Below the pieces are notes generated by a model. It had not been told where the DNA came from, made no database searches, and saw nothing but the letters and a program-made list of their open reading frames with translations. A stretch of DNA of 64,000 bases from NCBI GenBank assembly GCA_963920575.1, contig OY986975.1, positions 21,421,897 through 21,485,896 on the forward strand, given 5' to 3'. Each line of letters begins with the position of its first letter. Within the stretch, counting starts at the first letter, position 1. Positions 36,601 through 47,382 of this stretch are shown in pieces. Both the position numbers and the translations under genes were made by a program. Origin of the DNA: Narthecium ossifragum. Taxonomy: Eukaryota > Streptophyta > Magnoliopsida > Dioscoreales > Nartheciaceae.

Positions 36601-39600
36601 AAATAAATGCTTGGACTAAAATGGTTTGTAAGTTCCTTTTCACTTCTATTGCATTTCATTCAACTGCTAGTTACTGGCTTACTCCTTTTCTGCTGGTGCT
36701 GGCAGGTTCACTTTGGTTTGCGCTCTCTTGTTGGAGTTGTGAACTGTATTGGTGATGGATTCTCGTGGACCATTCTCAGATGCAGCCATGATGACCAAAA
36801 GGTTCACTCTGCACAAAAGATTGCATTGATGGCGGAGTGTAATTCTAAACTAGCAATTTCCTTGACTCTAATGGAGGAATGCTTTCTTCCCATGGTTGAT
36901 CCAAGAACGGGCATAGACATGATACCACATGTCTTGTACAATTGGGGGTGAGGCTTCATGGTTTTTGGCCTTCTATTTTTCATGTTTCATGCTTGCTAGA
37001 GAGCCTCATGTTATGTTGTTTGTGTTCTGCTTGGATGATCCATGCATGTGGAATCATATGTTTGTCGGAATGTACACAACTTAGCAATGCTCTTCTTCTC
37101 TTTCGTGTGCTTCTAAATCATAAAAACTTTCATCTAATTATCCGAATCCTTAGCTGTAAAAAGCCAACAGTTGAGTAAATTTGACCACCTATTCCTTAGC
37201 GCCGGGAGTCGATATGCTCTGTAGTTCTGCAAGTTCTATGGCTCTCATTTCAGATCCAGGAAGTCTTCTGACTGCTTATTTGTTGCTATTCGGAGACTCC
37301 AATTTCAAAATAACTTGGGTTGTTCTTGGGGCTGTATGTGTTGGCTATCTGAAAAATTCCAGGCTAAATTACTTTTAGAAACATGCAATAGTAATTTTAA
37401 TTCTCTGATTAACATATCTCGGCATGCCAAATTCTTGCTTGGATGCTTCTCTTTGTCGTCCTTATTTGAGATGCTTTTTTTTTGTTGGAAGAGCTGGGAG
37501 GCATTGTCTCAATTTTCATTACCTCAAAATAAGTTACAAACAAGAGTTTTACAAAACAAGTCCATAATGGACGGCAGGAAGTGAACCTTCCGCTAGACAG
37601 GTAGGGGACAAATCATAGGTCTGTCTCAAAGGCAGCCCCACTTCTTCAAAATTGCTACCTCTCTCACAGTTAAAATCTCCTTAGGACATTGTAGTTTGAA
37701 TTTGGTGCTAACCTGCAACCAGATCTTCGAGCTTTGAAAATGCCATTGTTGTGCTCCGTCCATATGTGCCATACGAGTGTAGTGAGAATTTTTCTCATAA
37801 GAGACGATAGAGCTTTAGAGTAATTGCTTTCTCTAGTAAAGAGCTCCACACAAGAATGTAGATCATCAGGAGGAATAGAGGTGAGATTGCACCGTTGCAG
37901 TACATTCTGAAAAAGCCAAGAAGAGTACGGGCATCGAAAGAAGATATGAGGGATGTCCTCTGGTCCTCCTTGACAGAGTGAGCAAAGTGAGTTGATGTTT
38001 AAGCCCCTGCAAGATAATTTCACTGCAGTTGGAAGCCCATTTTGAAGTGCTCGCCCCAAACAAAAAGCATGTTTCGGAATATGCTGCTTGTGCCAAACAA
38101 ATTTGTGATAGATCCAAATCTCGCCAGTCTCTTGTAAAGAGTCCCTCGTTGATTTGATTGAGAAAAAACCATTTGCTGCAAGCTCCCAGTAAAGCCGATC
38201 CTCAACATCTCTTCTTGGAACATTGAGCTGCAAGATTTTCTGTTTAATTTCAGCAAGCTCTGGGGTTGCAGGAGAGCAAATCTTCCAATAGCCATTAGTG
38301 GTAGCAAGCTGTAACTTGGGGTTTCTGGTAGAGATGAGATATGAAAATAGAGACTCGCAGTTGACATCCATGACAGATCCAATCCCAGGGATCCAAGGAT
38401 CACGCCACAGATTAATAGTCGCGCCATTACCGATCTTGTAAATGACTCGTTTCTTGAAGGTATCATGGCAATTTATGATTGATTTTCAGGAAGCAGAGCA
38501 GTTACTTGCTTTATCCTCCCGAAGGCTTCGTCCTTCAAGATATATGGAAGACATCCACTTGCTCCAAAGTGAGTTGTGATTGACCAAGCGTCCCCAACAC
38601 CTCTTTAGTCTGAAGGCCATACCCCAAGTTCCAATTCTTAAAATTCCAAGACCACCTTGATTGAATGGTTTACAGACTTGCCTCCAAGATATAGGGATCA
38701 TCCGTCGATGGGAATCAATTTCTCCCCACAAAAATCTATTCACCATAGACTCAAGTCGCTTGATGACACTTTTAGGTAATTGAAAAGCTTGATGCCAAAA
38801 GATGTGGAAGGAAGAGAGAGTGGTCTTGATAAGGGTAGCTCTATTTGAGATGTTCATAGAAACATGGTTTCGCTGTGTCACTCACGGACAAATTCGCTGC
38901 ATAATGTTTTTACGTTAGATGACACTGATTGGTTTGACTTATGTGGATGTGGAGGACTAAGTGAGTTGATTGAGGGGAAGGGGAGAGTATATGCGTGCTC
39001 TAGTTTGCAGGCTCTAGTTTGCATCTGTCAGGGAATGGAGGGAATCAATGCAATGTAAGCTTGAACTTCGTACATGTAACTTAGGGACATGGTTAAGGTG
39101 GACATTGTGGTGTCCTGGGGATGGATTTTGGCATTTTTGAGGTCAGTTATAAGAGTAAGCACTATCTGAAGGATTTGCTGATTTCAACGAGCGTCATCTC
39201 TGAACTTTTTAGATAAGAATGGAAAGTTAAGGTGCTAAGCGATTTGCTGATTTCAACGAGCGTCATCTCTGAACTTTTTAGAAGCAGGCATTTTAGTCTA
39301 TCATGGTAGGAGCTCCTTTAAGGAAGGTGCGTACAGGAAATTGGCAAAGTGCCTCCTTACTGGTGAACCGCTTTATAGTGCCTTGCTTCTTGCACTTCAA
39401 TTTCTAAGGTAGTAAACCGCTGTCTCCTTCACTGCTAGGGCCTGAAATTTGTTGTGCTCTTTGCTTCTCATATACCCATATATGCTCTCTTTCTCGACTT
39501 CCTTAGCTAAGCGGCCAATAGCTCTTTTAGTCCCCTTTGAACTTCTTGTGGAAATGTGACCCTAACGTTCCGTTATTAATGGGTATTTGCCGGGCAAAGA

Positions 39601-42573
39601 TGAAAGTAACAAATAAAAATAGGTGCCAAATTGCTGTATATATCTTTCTATTTCTGTAAGGTGCCAAAGGTACTTTTTGCTGGCATACCAGTTACTTTTG
39701 AGCAAACCAGGAATATTGTGTGTTCTACTTTTACATCATTAATACCATCTTGTCTTTTTTGTTTAGTTTATTGGGTGGAGCCTTGGACCTTCAATTCTCT
39801 TTTCCTGCACATATAAATGGACTTTGCATGCGATCACGGATTCGGGATTCTTCTTTTCAGGAGCTTGCCCTGCATTGTGCTTTGATCTTTAGCCTTAATC
39901 AGATTGGTTTATTAGTTGCTGGCTGTCTAGGATTTGGGGCTTTTGCATTATATCTTATCCAAGATTCTTTTGGCCTTCACCTCTCCAGCACCTACATGAA
40001 TTGCTGTTTAGAAAAACATAGGCCTTGGTTATGTTGGTCAAGGCTTTTAGGATATTGCATGTAGATAGATCATGGATCTGTTCAGTTATTCTTATTTGAT
40101 TGAACTGCTAGTTGGGAAAAATTGGAGGCATTTAAAACATTCTGAGCAAGTTCTTACGTTTACTTGTAGAAAACAATTTTGTTAAAGACATTTGAATTGA
40201 ATGGGAGACTGGCTTAGCGAAAAGTATCGCAGAGCAAGTTTTGAATGCATGAAATTGACCACTGTCATGAAGGTTTTTGCTGATCTCTGTTGCTCATAGA
40301 ATGGATTTCACACTTTGCATTGTCTTCTGTGTCTTATGAATGGAAAAGCTTTTTTTTTCAGAATGTCTTCTTTCCTGTTCATCCTAGCTCTTGTGCGTTT
40401 GATATGCTTTATCAGATGCGCAAAGACATTTAGACTTATTGTTTTCAATTCTAGCAAAGTTACAAGAATCTATTTTAGCCTTGAGATTCTGCTTTGGCCA
40501 TCTTTCTTCCAGTGAGCTGCCTAATATACATTTTTAAAATTGAAATTCAGGTCCAATTTTGCGCGTTTAAATTATCAAAGTTTTTACACCGTAGTCTTGG
40601 AGAAGGATGATGAAGTTATTTCTGTTGCATCCATCAGGTAATATTGCTAACCGGCTATTTTCTCTAGTCATGCATGATGCTCTAAGTTTAAGGATTGATC
40701 TGGTATGCTTCTACATGATTCAGCCAATTAAGTCCTGCATACTTGGGATTCTACAATTTCGTCATGAGTTGATATTAACTCTGCCATATAATGCAATGAA
40801 TATCCTCACATTTCTCTGCAGGATCCATGGTGTCAGAGTGGCGGAAATGCCTCTTATTGCAACTGGCAGTGAGTGTCGTCGCCAAGGAATGTGTAGGCGC
40901 TTGATGAATGCGGCTGAAGAGGTATCTCTGGTGTTCTGTTGAAGATTGTAACTGAAGCAAATAACAAAAGAAAGGATAAAGTTCTTGAATTCCTTTCTCC
41001 TGTGTATTTGTGTATGTTGGGGAAAAAAAAAATTCACATGAAAATTGGCTGACAATTTGCTCCTGAGAAATTCATCATATGACCTCTAACAACATAGATG
41101 CATAGTTGTTGGAGGCTAGTTCGATCGACCTCACTGCATATGCTTTACTTGCCCTATATTGTAGGATTATTTGAGTTCTAATGGCTGTAAAAAACTTCAT
41201 AGTAATAGCTGTCGTTATGTGTTTTGCATATGGCAGCCTTTCCTTTCTTCATTTATATTTTGTAGCGGGCATTGGTTTACCTATGTACTTACCTCTCTAC
41301 CTTTTTTTTGTTTTTTTTTATGTAGATGCTCAAATCTTTCAAAGTTGAAATGCTGGTGCTGTCAGCAATTCCAAGTCTCGTTGAAACATGGACATCAGGT
41401 TTTGGTTTTGAACTAATTGACGTCGATGACAAGAAATGGTTGAGTGATGTTAACCTGATGTTATTTCCTGGGACAGTATTGTTGAAAAAGAGCTTGTATG
41501 AAGCTGCTAAGGAATCAGGTTGGTGTTTACTCATTGCTTCTGTTCCATTTGGCCTATTTCTTATTCCTATCTGTCCAATCTTAATATATATATATATTCT
41601 GTATCGTCAGTCACATGGACTTAGGAACTGAATCTTAGAAGTTTCTGGGGGCAATGCAGGAGGTAGTGATTTGTGCCCAAGAACAGACAAATCACATCGT
41701 TTTGGACAATGTGATCAATGGGTCAGTGCTGAGCCTGAGCAACTGCCTGCTGAAATTACCCAGTCTGAACTGGAAGAGACACCTTTGCGACAAAGTAATA
41801 TAGATCTGCAGGAAGATGAACATGCTGATAAGGAGAAGATTCTTCAATTTGTCTCGTGTGGAAAGGCTTTGTTTGCTGGGTCTAGTGAGCATGGTGGTGT
41901 TTGTAGTACCAAGTCCTTCAACACCTCAGTTATTCGCGAGTTGGGTCAGTTTTCTTCAACTAAACAAGCAAATACCGAGCAAGTGTCACTTTCTGATAAT
42001 TCCTTCATTGGACGCCCTTTCTCTGTCATTCTGTCTCCTCCAGCTGCGGATGATGAGCTTCTGATTGCCTCAGATTTCAGTAGAACACATCTATTTATCC
42101 AAAACTCGGAAGCAACCATGTCCCAGACCATCAATTTCCATGCCCTGGATATTTCTGCACATTCCATCGACAGCGAAATCAATATTAATCAATTCAAAGA
42201 CGCCGGTATTGACCATAAGGGATTGCTTCTGGAACTAGCTGAAAAGGGCTCTTGTGCAGAAATTCATAACTCAGATGGGACAAAGTCAGTAAGGTTTATC
42301 GATGACAGGGTTTCTGTGGATGAATCCAGCTTTTTGAAGGACGAAATATGCAGAAAGATAGAGTGTCTTACTCTGTCTCTAACCTGTACTAATCAGAGCA
42401 GAGACCTTACTCTGTCTCATCTGGAGTATGCAAGAACTGATGCAAACCAAGCTAGGACTACTTTGGTGCCAGAGTATCCCTCTAGATGTCAGAATATGCT
42501 ACACTCACCTGCAGAGGACTTACGGGATGAGAAAGAAATATCACTAATTCGAAGGAGCCCAACATTGACATAA
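30628..42573 (+). CDS. IDM1-like PHD-finger and GNAT-domain protein (histone acetyltransferase type)
   Basis: Eight exons: 30628-33945, 35207-35330, 36166-36251, 36706-36947, 40551-40637, 40822-40921, 41326-41518, 41660-42573. They give 5064 nt, or 1687 residues in one frame. The 3.3-kb first exon encodes a low-complexity N-terminus, the conserved [20 protein letters not shown] region (about residue 300), a TIFY/Jas-associated region near [20 protein letters not shown], and the PHD start [20 protein letters not shown]. Exons 2-3 finish the PHD and a second Cys/His cluster. Exons 4-7 carry the GNAT fold, with [15 protein letters not shown] as the acetyl-CoA loop. IDM1/ROS4 in Arabidopsis acetylates histone H3 at methylated loci and recruits DNA demethylation. 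Which paralogue this is cannot be settled here. Exon 8 adds about 300 residues without a recognised domain. Confidence 0.9.
34430..34850 (-). mobile_element. Possible Copia LTR fragment in IDM1-like intron 1
   Basis: On the minus strand a TATA-like TTATAAAAAAGAGTCC (about 34600-34615) is followed by a leader and GA-rich sequence, an arrangement common in plant Copia LTRs. No paired end or target duplication was found. The call rests on style only. Confidence 0.25.
37474..38841 (-). mobile_element. 5'-truncated LINE in IDM1-like intron 4
   Basis: The fragment is inserted against the gene's direction. Its 3' end has a short A tail (T9 on the plus strand from about 37475). Both sides carry the 11-bp duplication TATTTGAGATG (37463-37473 and 38842-38852). 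The 5' end breaks inside the reverse transcriptase C-terminal region. This is the structure expected of L1-type target-primed insertion with early termination. The sequence is less GC rich than the LINE at 47-53 kb and is of another lineage. Confidence 0.88.
37670..38835 (-). pseudogene. LINE ORF2 C-terminal remnant (RT thumb and zf-RVT)
   Basis: The order is [20 protein letters not shown] (end of the RT region), then [19 protein letters not shown], then a zf-RVT domain ([20 protein letters not shown], with the Cys/His set [20 protein letters not shown]). The frame is broken between about 38486 and 38371, and the RT palm with its catalytic Asp pair is absent, so it is dead. Confidence 0.85.
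39172..39282. repeat. 42-bp direct repeat in IDM1-like intron 4
   Basis: Identical 42-bp copies occupy 39172-39213 and 39241-39282, starting GATTTGCTGATTTCAACGAG. They are separated by 27 bp. This is a recent local duplication, intronic and without coding content. Confidence 0.9.
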
Positions 42574-45284
42574 AACTGGACCATGGTACATGGGAGTGGC
42601 TTGTTCCTGGAAAGCTGATTGAAGCACTGGGAAATGGTCAAACTTTAAGAAAAGCTCTTGCTTAGATAAGTTTTATATGTGGCCGGGTTGGAGTTTGAAT
42701 AGGGTTTTTCTCCGTTGCGCTCCGTTTGAAGCTTCCTTTGCTGCTAGGAAATTGAAAATTAGTTCATCTTGCATGGCACTTACTCAAGAGTAGCCATTTG
42801 TGCATACCTTGTAAATCAGCATCTAGATGGTTTATTAGAGTCGTCAGTTTTGTTTTCCAGATGCAGAGTCTGATGTTATTCTCAAAATTTTTCGTTAAAC
42901 AATCATTGGCTTCTGCCAGAGGTGAAAGTGAAAAATCAGGGAGCATCAAGTGAGGACTGGGTCTGGCAACTGACTGTAATTAATCAGTTCTTTTTACAGT
43001 TAATTCAGTCTGCAATTTATGGTGGTTGCATCCCGAACTCTTTTAATGACACTTCTACAAGCTACATGAGCTGCAGCTCCAACTTTGTCATGAGACACTC
43101 TTGAGTTTTTGATAGTCAGATTCTGGGGTTTGTAGTTGCTATTTTGGAGCCTTCTGTAAAGCCTTTTTAGTGACTGAAATGGAAGATGTTTTTTCCATCT
43201 GAAGATAAGACTGGGCAAGTCACTGGGATTTATCCTCTAGGATGGTATCTTTTGTTATATGTACCGAATCGCAACAGGCCCAGAAAAGTTTTGTAATTTA
43301 GCAACTTACAAGTGCTGACTGAGGAGCTTCTAAGTTGAACAGATCAATTGGCTGGTATAGATTCTTTTATTTTGCATCAAGTGATAGCAAATTGCCTTAA
43401 TGGAGAATTCTGGATGGCTCGAACACTTACAATGGTGTGGCATTTTGTACTGGAATGTTAGTTGTGCTAGGCAGAGTTGTGTGACCATCTAGATGTAGAT
43501 TTCACTTCAATGAGGTATAGTGCTAGAAGCTTACATAAATTTGAAGATCCTATTGTATGTTTGTTCTGGCCTAATATTTGTGTATATTAACAATTTAACT
43601 TTCTTGCACTCGATATGTGTTTTATACAACTGTGACATCACAGAAATGCTGGCTAAACATTTATGTAGTTGTAGACCACTGAACCATACAGAATGACCTG
43701 AATGATGTCCGGCACCCATTTTGCTTGCTCTTTCTATTAGAGATAGATTCTTGTTTTCTTCAAGGTTATGTTGGGAGAATCTGTCTTTTGTTGTTTAAAG
43801 CATTCTTGTGGTGTATGTCATGACTTTTGCACTTCAACCATCTGGTTTGTTTGAGCGGGTGAAAATGTTTGCAAGAATCGAAATCGAGATACATTCGCTA
43901 GCACAATCACAAGAAGTCATTACCTTGAGGCAGATTGAAAATTGATCCATCCCTTTTAACTGTATATTTTGAATGATATTCCTTTTTTGCTGGTCTCCTT
44001 CGCTGAATGATTACTATGCTGGGTATGTGTTAGTACAGCACTTCAGGCGTTTTCCATCATTTACAGCCTCGTTTTCAGGTCATTTGAGATAAATCTCTTC
44101 TGTCACAAATTGTAGTTGAACTCGGTTCTTAGTGCAATGTGGATGACTCCCAAGGTTTATCATGCTTTTGTTGTGTGCAGCGAATGATGTGAACATTGCT
44201 TGGTGAGATGGTCTGTATCTTATGAGTCCCTAATTAGTTCCTTCATTTATTCTGATGTCAATTATAAAATTCCTTTTCCCCTGTGCTTCTTTCTTTGATG
44301 TTTTTGAACGATGGAATAAATTTGGTCGATTGCAGTATCTTTTCAGGGATTGGCTTTTGCTATCAATTTCACTTGTGAACTTTGCTCTTTATGAGAATGA
44401 TTTAGACTTTTTATGTTCTCGTTCCACCGCTGGGTTTGGTTTGATATCCATTGCAACAACCCTCAAGGTGGAAAACCTTGCAGTATGGGTTGTATGATCT
44501 AAATATCATAAAGTGAATAATAGACCATCCTATCCGAACACAAAGGAGGTCCTCTTTTACACCCGTTGAAGCAGAGAAACAAGACACTCTCGCCATTTGG
44601 TAGCAAGAAAGTGAACATGGGAAGTGAGTTATAAGGAACTCTCGCTTCCATATATGAGTCACTACCCATTAAGGGAATATCACCTTTTGATGTTTGGTTG
44701 TGATAAGAAAGTCAACATTGGAAAGTGAAAGTGTATAATCAAACAAGAGAGATAACTCTCACCTTCTAATAGATAAATCATATTTTTACAAACTAGATAA
44801 ACATTCAAAAACTAAAACTTATGAACATCGTTTGAAGTTTCTGCTGATCCCGATCCAAAGCGTATCGACTCCTGCTGATCCCGAAACCACCGAAACTAAC
44901 GAGCGTATCGGATCGATACCGAAACTTCTAATCTAACCTTGGTTTTGTGTGAGAGCTGCTACAGGATTCATGACAGAAGTAATATCCCAAACAAACTAGA
45001 TAAAAACTCTCTTTTTCTCATCAGTTAACCCAAAGCTACAGCAACAAGCTGTTACATCAGCTGAACGATTCAGGTCTCTTGGAACATGAACAATAGAAAA
45101 CTTGACAAGAGAACCTCCTCCTATCATCAACCAAATGTCTTAAGCACAACAGCAGTACAAGAAAAAAAAAGACTCCTACATAAGAGGCATTCTACCAAAC
45201 ACCATATGATCAACAGCCAGTTTGCAATCAATCACTCTCAATGGAAAACTTTAAAAAAAAAACATTAGTTATAAAAGGGACTAA
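42574..45284. other. Intergenic DNA, no gene seen
   Basis: The 3' UTR of the IDM1-like gene occupies the first part. The rest is unique, AT-leaning sequence without domain-bearing open frames, RNA genes or clear repeats. Confidence 0.5.
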
Positions 45285-45713
45285 TTAGGGATCCTTTGAT
45301 TTCCTCTGCCAGATGGACATGAACAAACTTAGTATGCTACTCTTGCTTAAGCCTGTTGTTCTATCCTCCTCTTTGCAGGCCTTCTTGGCATACTCTTGCA
45401 TAAGCCTCTTCTCCTCCTCTTTGAGCTCAGTATACTCTTGCATAAGCCTCTTCTTCTCCTCTTTGAGCTCAGTATACTCTTGCATAAGCCTCTTCTTCTC
45501 CCCTTCGAACTCTTGCATAAGCCTCTTCTTCTCCCCTTCGAGCATCTTATGATGCTCTTTGAGCCTCTTGTACTCCTCTTCGGCCTCAGCAACACTGCGG
45601 TCGAGTTCTTGGAGTTCTCGGAGAACAGATAAGTCGCGCAGCCTAAGATACCAGCCGACAGGTTCTCCAGAGAATTTCCGGCGCAGGAACTTGCCGGCGG
45701 CGGACGTGATCAT
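45285..45713 (-). CDS. Small intronless coiled-coil protein, unknown function
   Basis: A single open frame of 142 residues starts MITSAAGKFLRRKFSGEPVG and ends in QRKSKDP. The N-terminal 35 residues look folded and basic. From about residue 40 onward it is a charged coiled coil with internal repeats of the 14-residue unit YTELKEEKKRLMQE and the shorter EGEKKRLMQE, encoded by 42-bp and 30-bp DNA repeats. On the minus strand a TATA-like run (TATATATATA, about 45787-45799) lies 75-85 bp upstream, and a run of CCACCACCACC precedes the start codon. I do not recognise the protein. The promoter and the clean frame speak for a gene, but expression is unproven. Confidence 0.55.
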   Translation of the reverse strand: MITSAAGKFLRRKFSGEPVGWYLRLRDLSVLRELQELDRSVAEAEEEYKRLKEHHKMLEGEKKRLMQEFEGEKKRLMQEYTELKEEKKRLMQEYTELKEEEKRLMQEYAKKACKEEDRTTGLSKSSILSLFMSIWQRKSKDP

Positions 45714-47340
45714 GGTTGCTGGTGGTGGTGGTGGTGGTGGTTGGGGACGACGGTAGTGTTTGCATAAATAGAAGCCGAGCGTGTATATATATATATTTTC
45801 TAGGGAGACCTAATTCTCTAACTCTTTAAGAGAGAACTAGCATCGGACCGTCCGATGGGGATCGGACGGTCACGATCTACTTCGAGGACTTAATTAAAGT
45901 TGGACTCAAATCAAATCTTTACTGTAATTAAGATCGTAATCATAAACATTATGGTATGTATGTATAATACCAGAACTCTAATATTCCTATCTCGAATCTT
46001 AATCATAAGAAGATTGGATATGCACAACCTCGGAGTAATAATCCAACTGGAAGTGGTGTTTTTTTTTTTAATTAGATCGTTGTATTGGATTAGGTTCAAC
46101 TAAATTGGACAAGTCTGGGTTTTTAATCGACGGAAAATGGGTGATTCTAAATACACCATGATTTTTACAATTTACATCAATTTTTTAGGTAATTTTAGGT
46201 AATTGATGATTAGTTCATATTAGTGAAACATATTAACCTATAGCCCCATGTATAGCTTTTTAAAGGTGATTAGCCTATTAATGAGCAGTTATGATTAGTT
46301 TTGATTTTATTATGACCATATTATCCTTATGCTAGTATTCCATTAGCGTGGGATTTTGTTTATGTTTTTGCTGATATATCCAAGTCCTTTGTCCATTTTC
46401 TCAAGGAGGATCGGATGGGCGTGGATGCTCCGGCCTTGATCAACGGTGAGAAGGTTTTTGCAGTCGTCGGTCCCAGTGAAGGAGGGGGCGTGGGTGGCTG
46501 GGGAGTCCCATCCACCGGGTCGGATCGAGACGATTGCGGCGGAGATGGCGGATCCAGCGAGGTCGGTGACGGTGGCGCTTGGAGGAAGAGGTCGCCGGAT
46601 ATCCGACCATCTTGATCTCCTAAATCCCCATATATGACTCCCTCGTCATCTACGACTCTTTCTCGACATGTTTCAGATGAGATCCAGTGGTCCCCCACTG
46701 TTCTCAGCTGTTGCGGTGATGGATCTGGAGATGTAAAGAATAGAAAAGAGAAAAGAGAAAAGAGAAAAGAGAAAAGAGAAAAATGAAAAAGAGAAAAGAG
46801 AAAGGAGAAAAGTGAAAAGTGAAAAGTGAAGCTGAGAGCTCGTCATAGGTCAAGATCGGTACAAGAGGGATCGTAGGGAACTCAAGAAATGATTCATGGT
46901 GGCTGATCAACGAGAATAGCGGTGTAGGCGGGGATCCGAGGAGAAAAGGGAAAAGAGAAAAAAGAAATTTGATAGGGAAATCCGACGACTGAGGTCCGTC
47001 GGAGGTCGATCGCCGGTGAGTAGGCCTCGTCGAAGGTTGGGATAAGTGGAAGAGAGGTCGTAGGTGGCTGGGGAGTCTATCCACCGGGTCGGATCGAGGC
47101 GATGGGCGACGGAGACGGCGGATCGGGCAAGGTTGGCGACTGAGGCTTGGACATTAGGGGAAAATGACGGCTAGTCTTGAAGATAATGGAGGTAGTTTTA
47201 TGCAATTAATTATAAAAGAGGTAGTTTTCTATGATATTATTAAAATGCAAGTGGTTCAAAAACCCTGTATTTAAATATAAATTGTTTGATCATAGTAATA
47301 TGAAGCACTGATCGCCGTACGAATTAACGGGCGACAATAT
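45714..47340. other. Gene-free DNA with direct repeats and microsatellite
   Basis: Two copies of a roughly 90-bp sequence (GGTGGCTGGGGAGTC, then CCACCGGGTCGGATCGAG) lie at about 46493-46582 and 47063-47150 in the same orientation. Between them is a (GAAAA)n-type run at about 46738-46830. Open frames here are low complexity. The copies may flank or derive from a mobile element. Confidence 0.5.
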
Positions 47341-47382
47341 TTTTTTGATAAGGTGAGCCGAAGCTACAGCCCGCAGGCTGGA

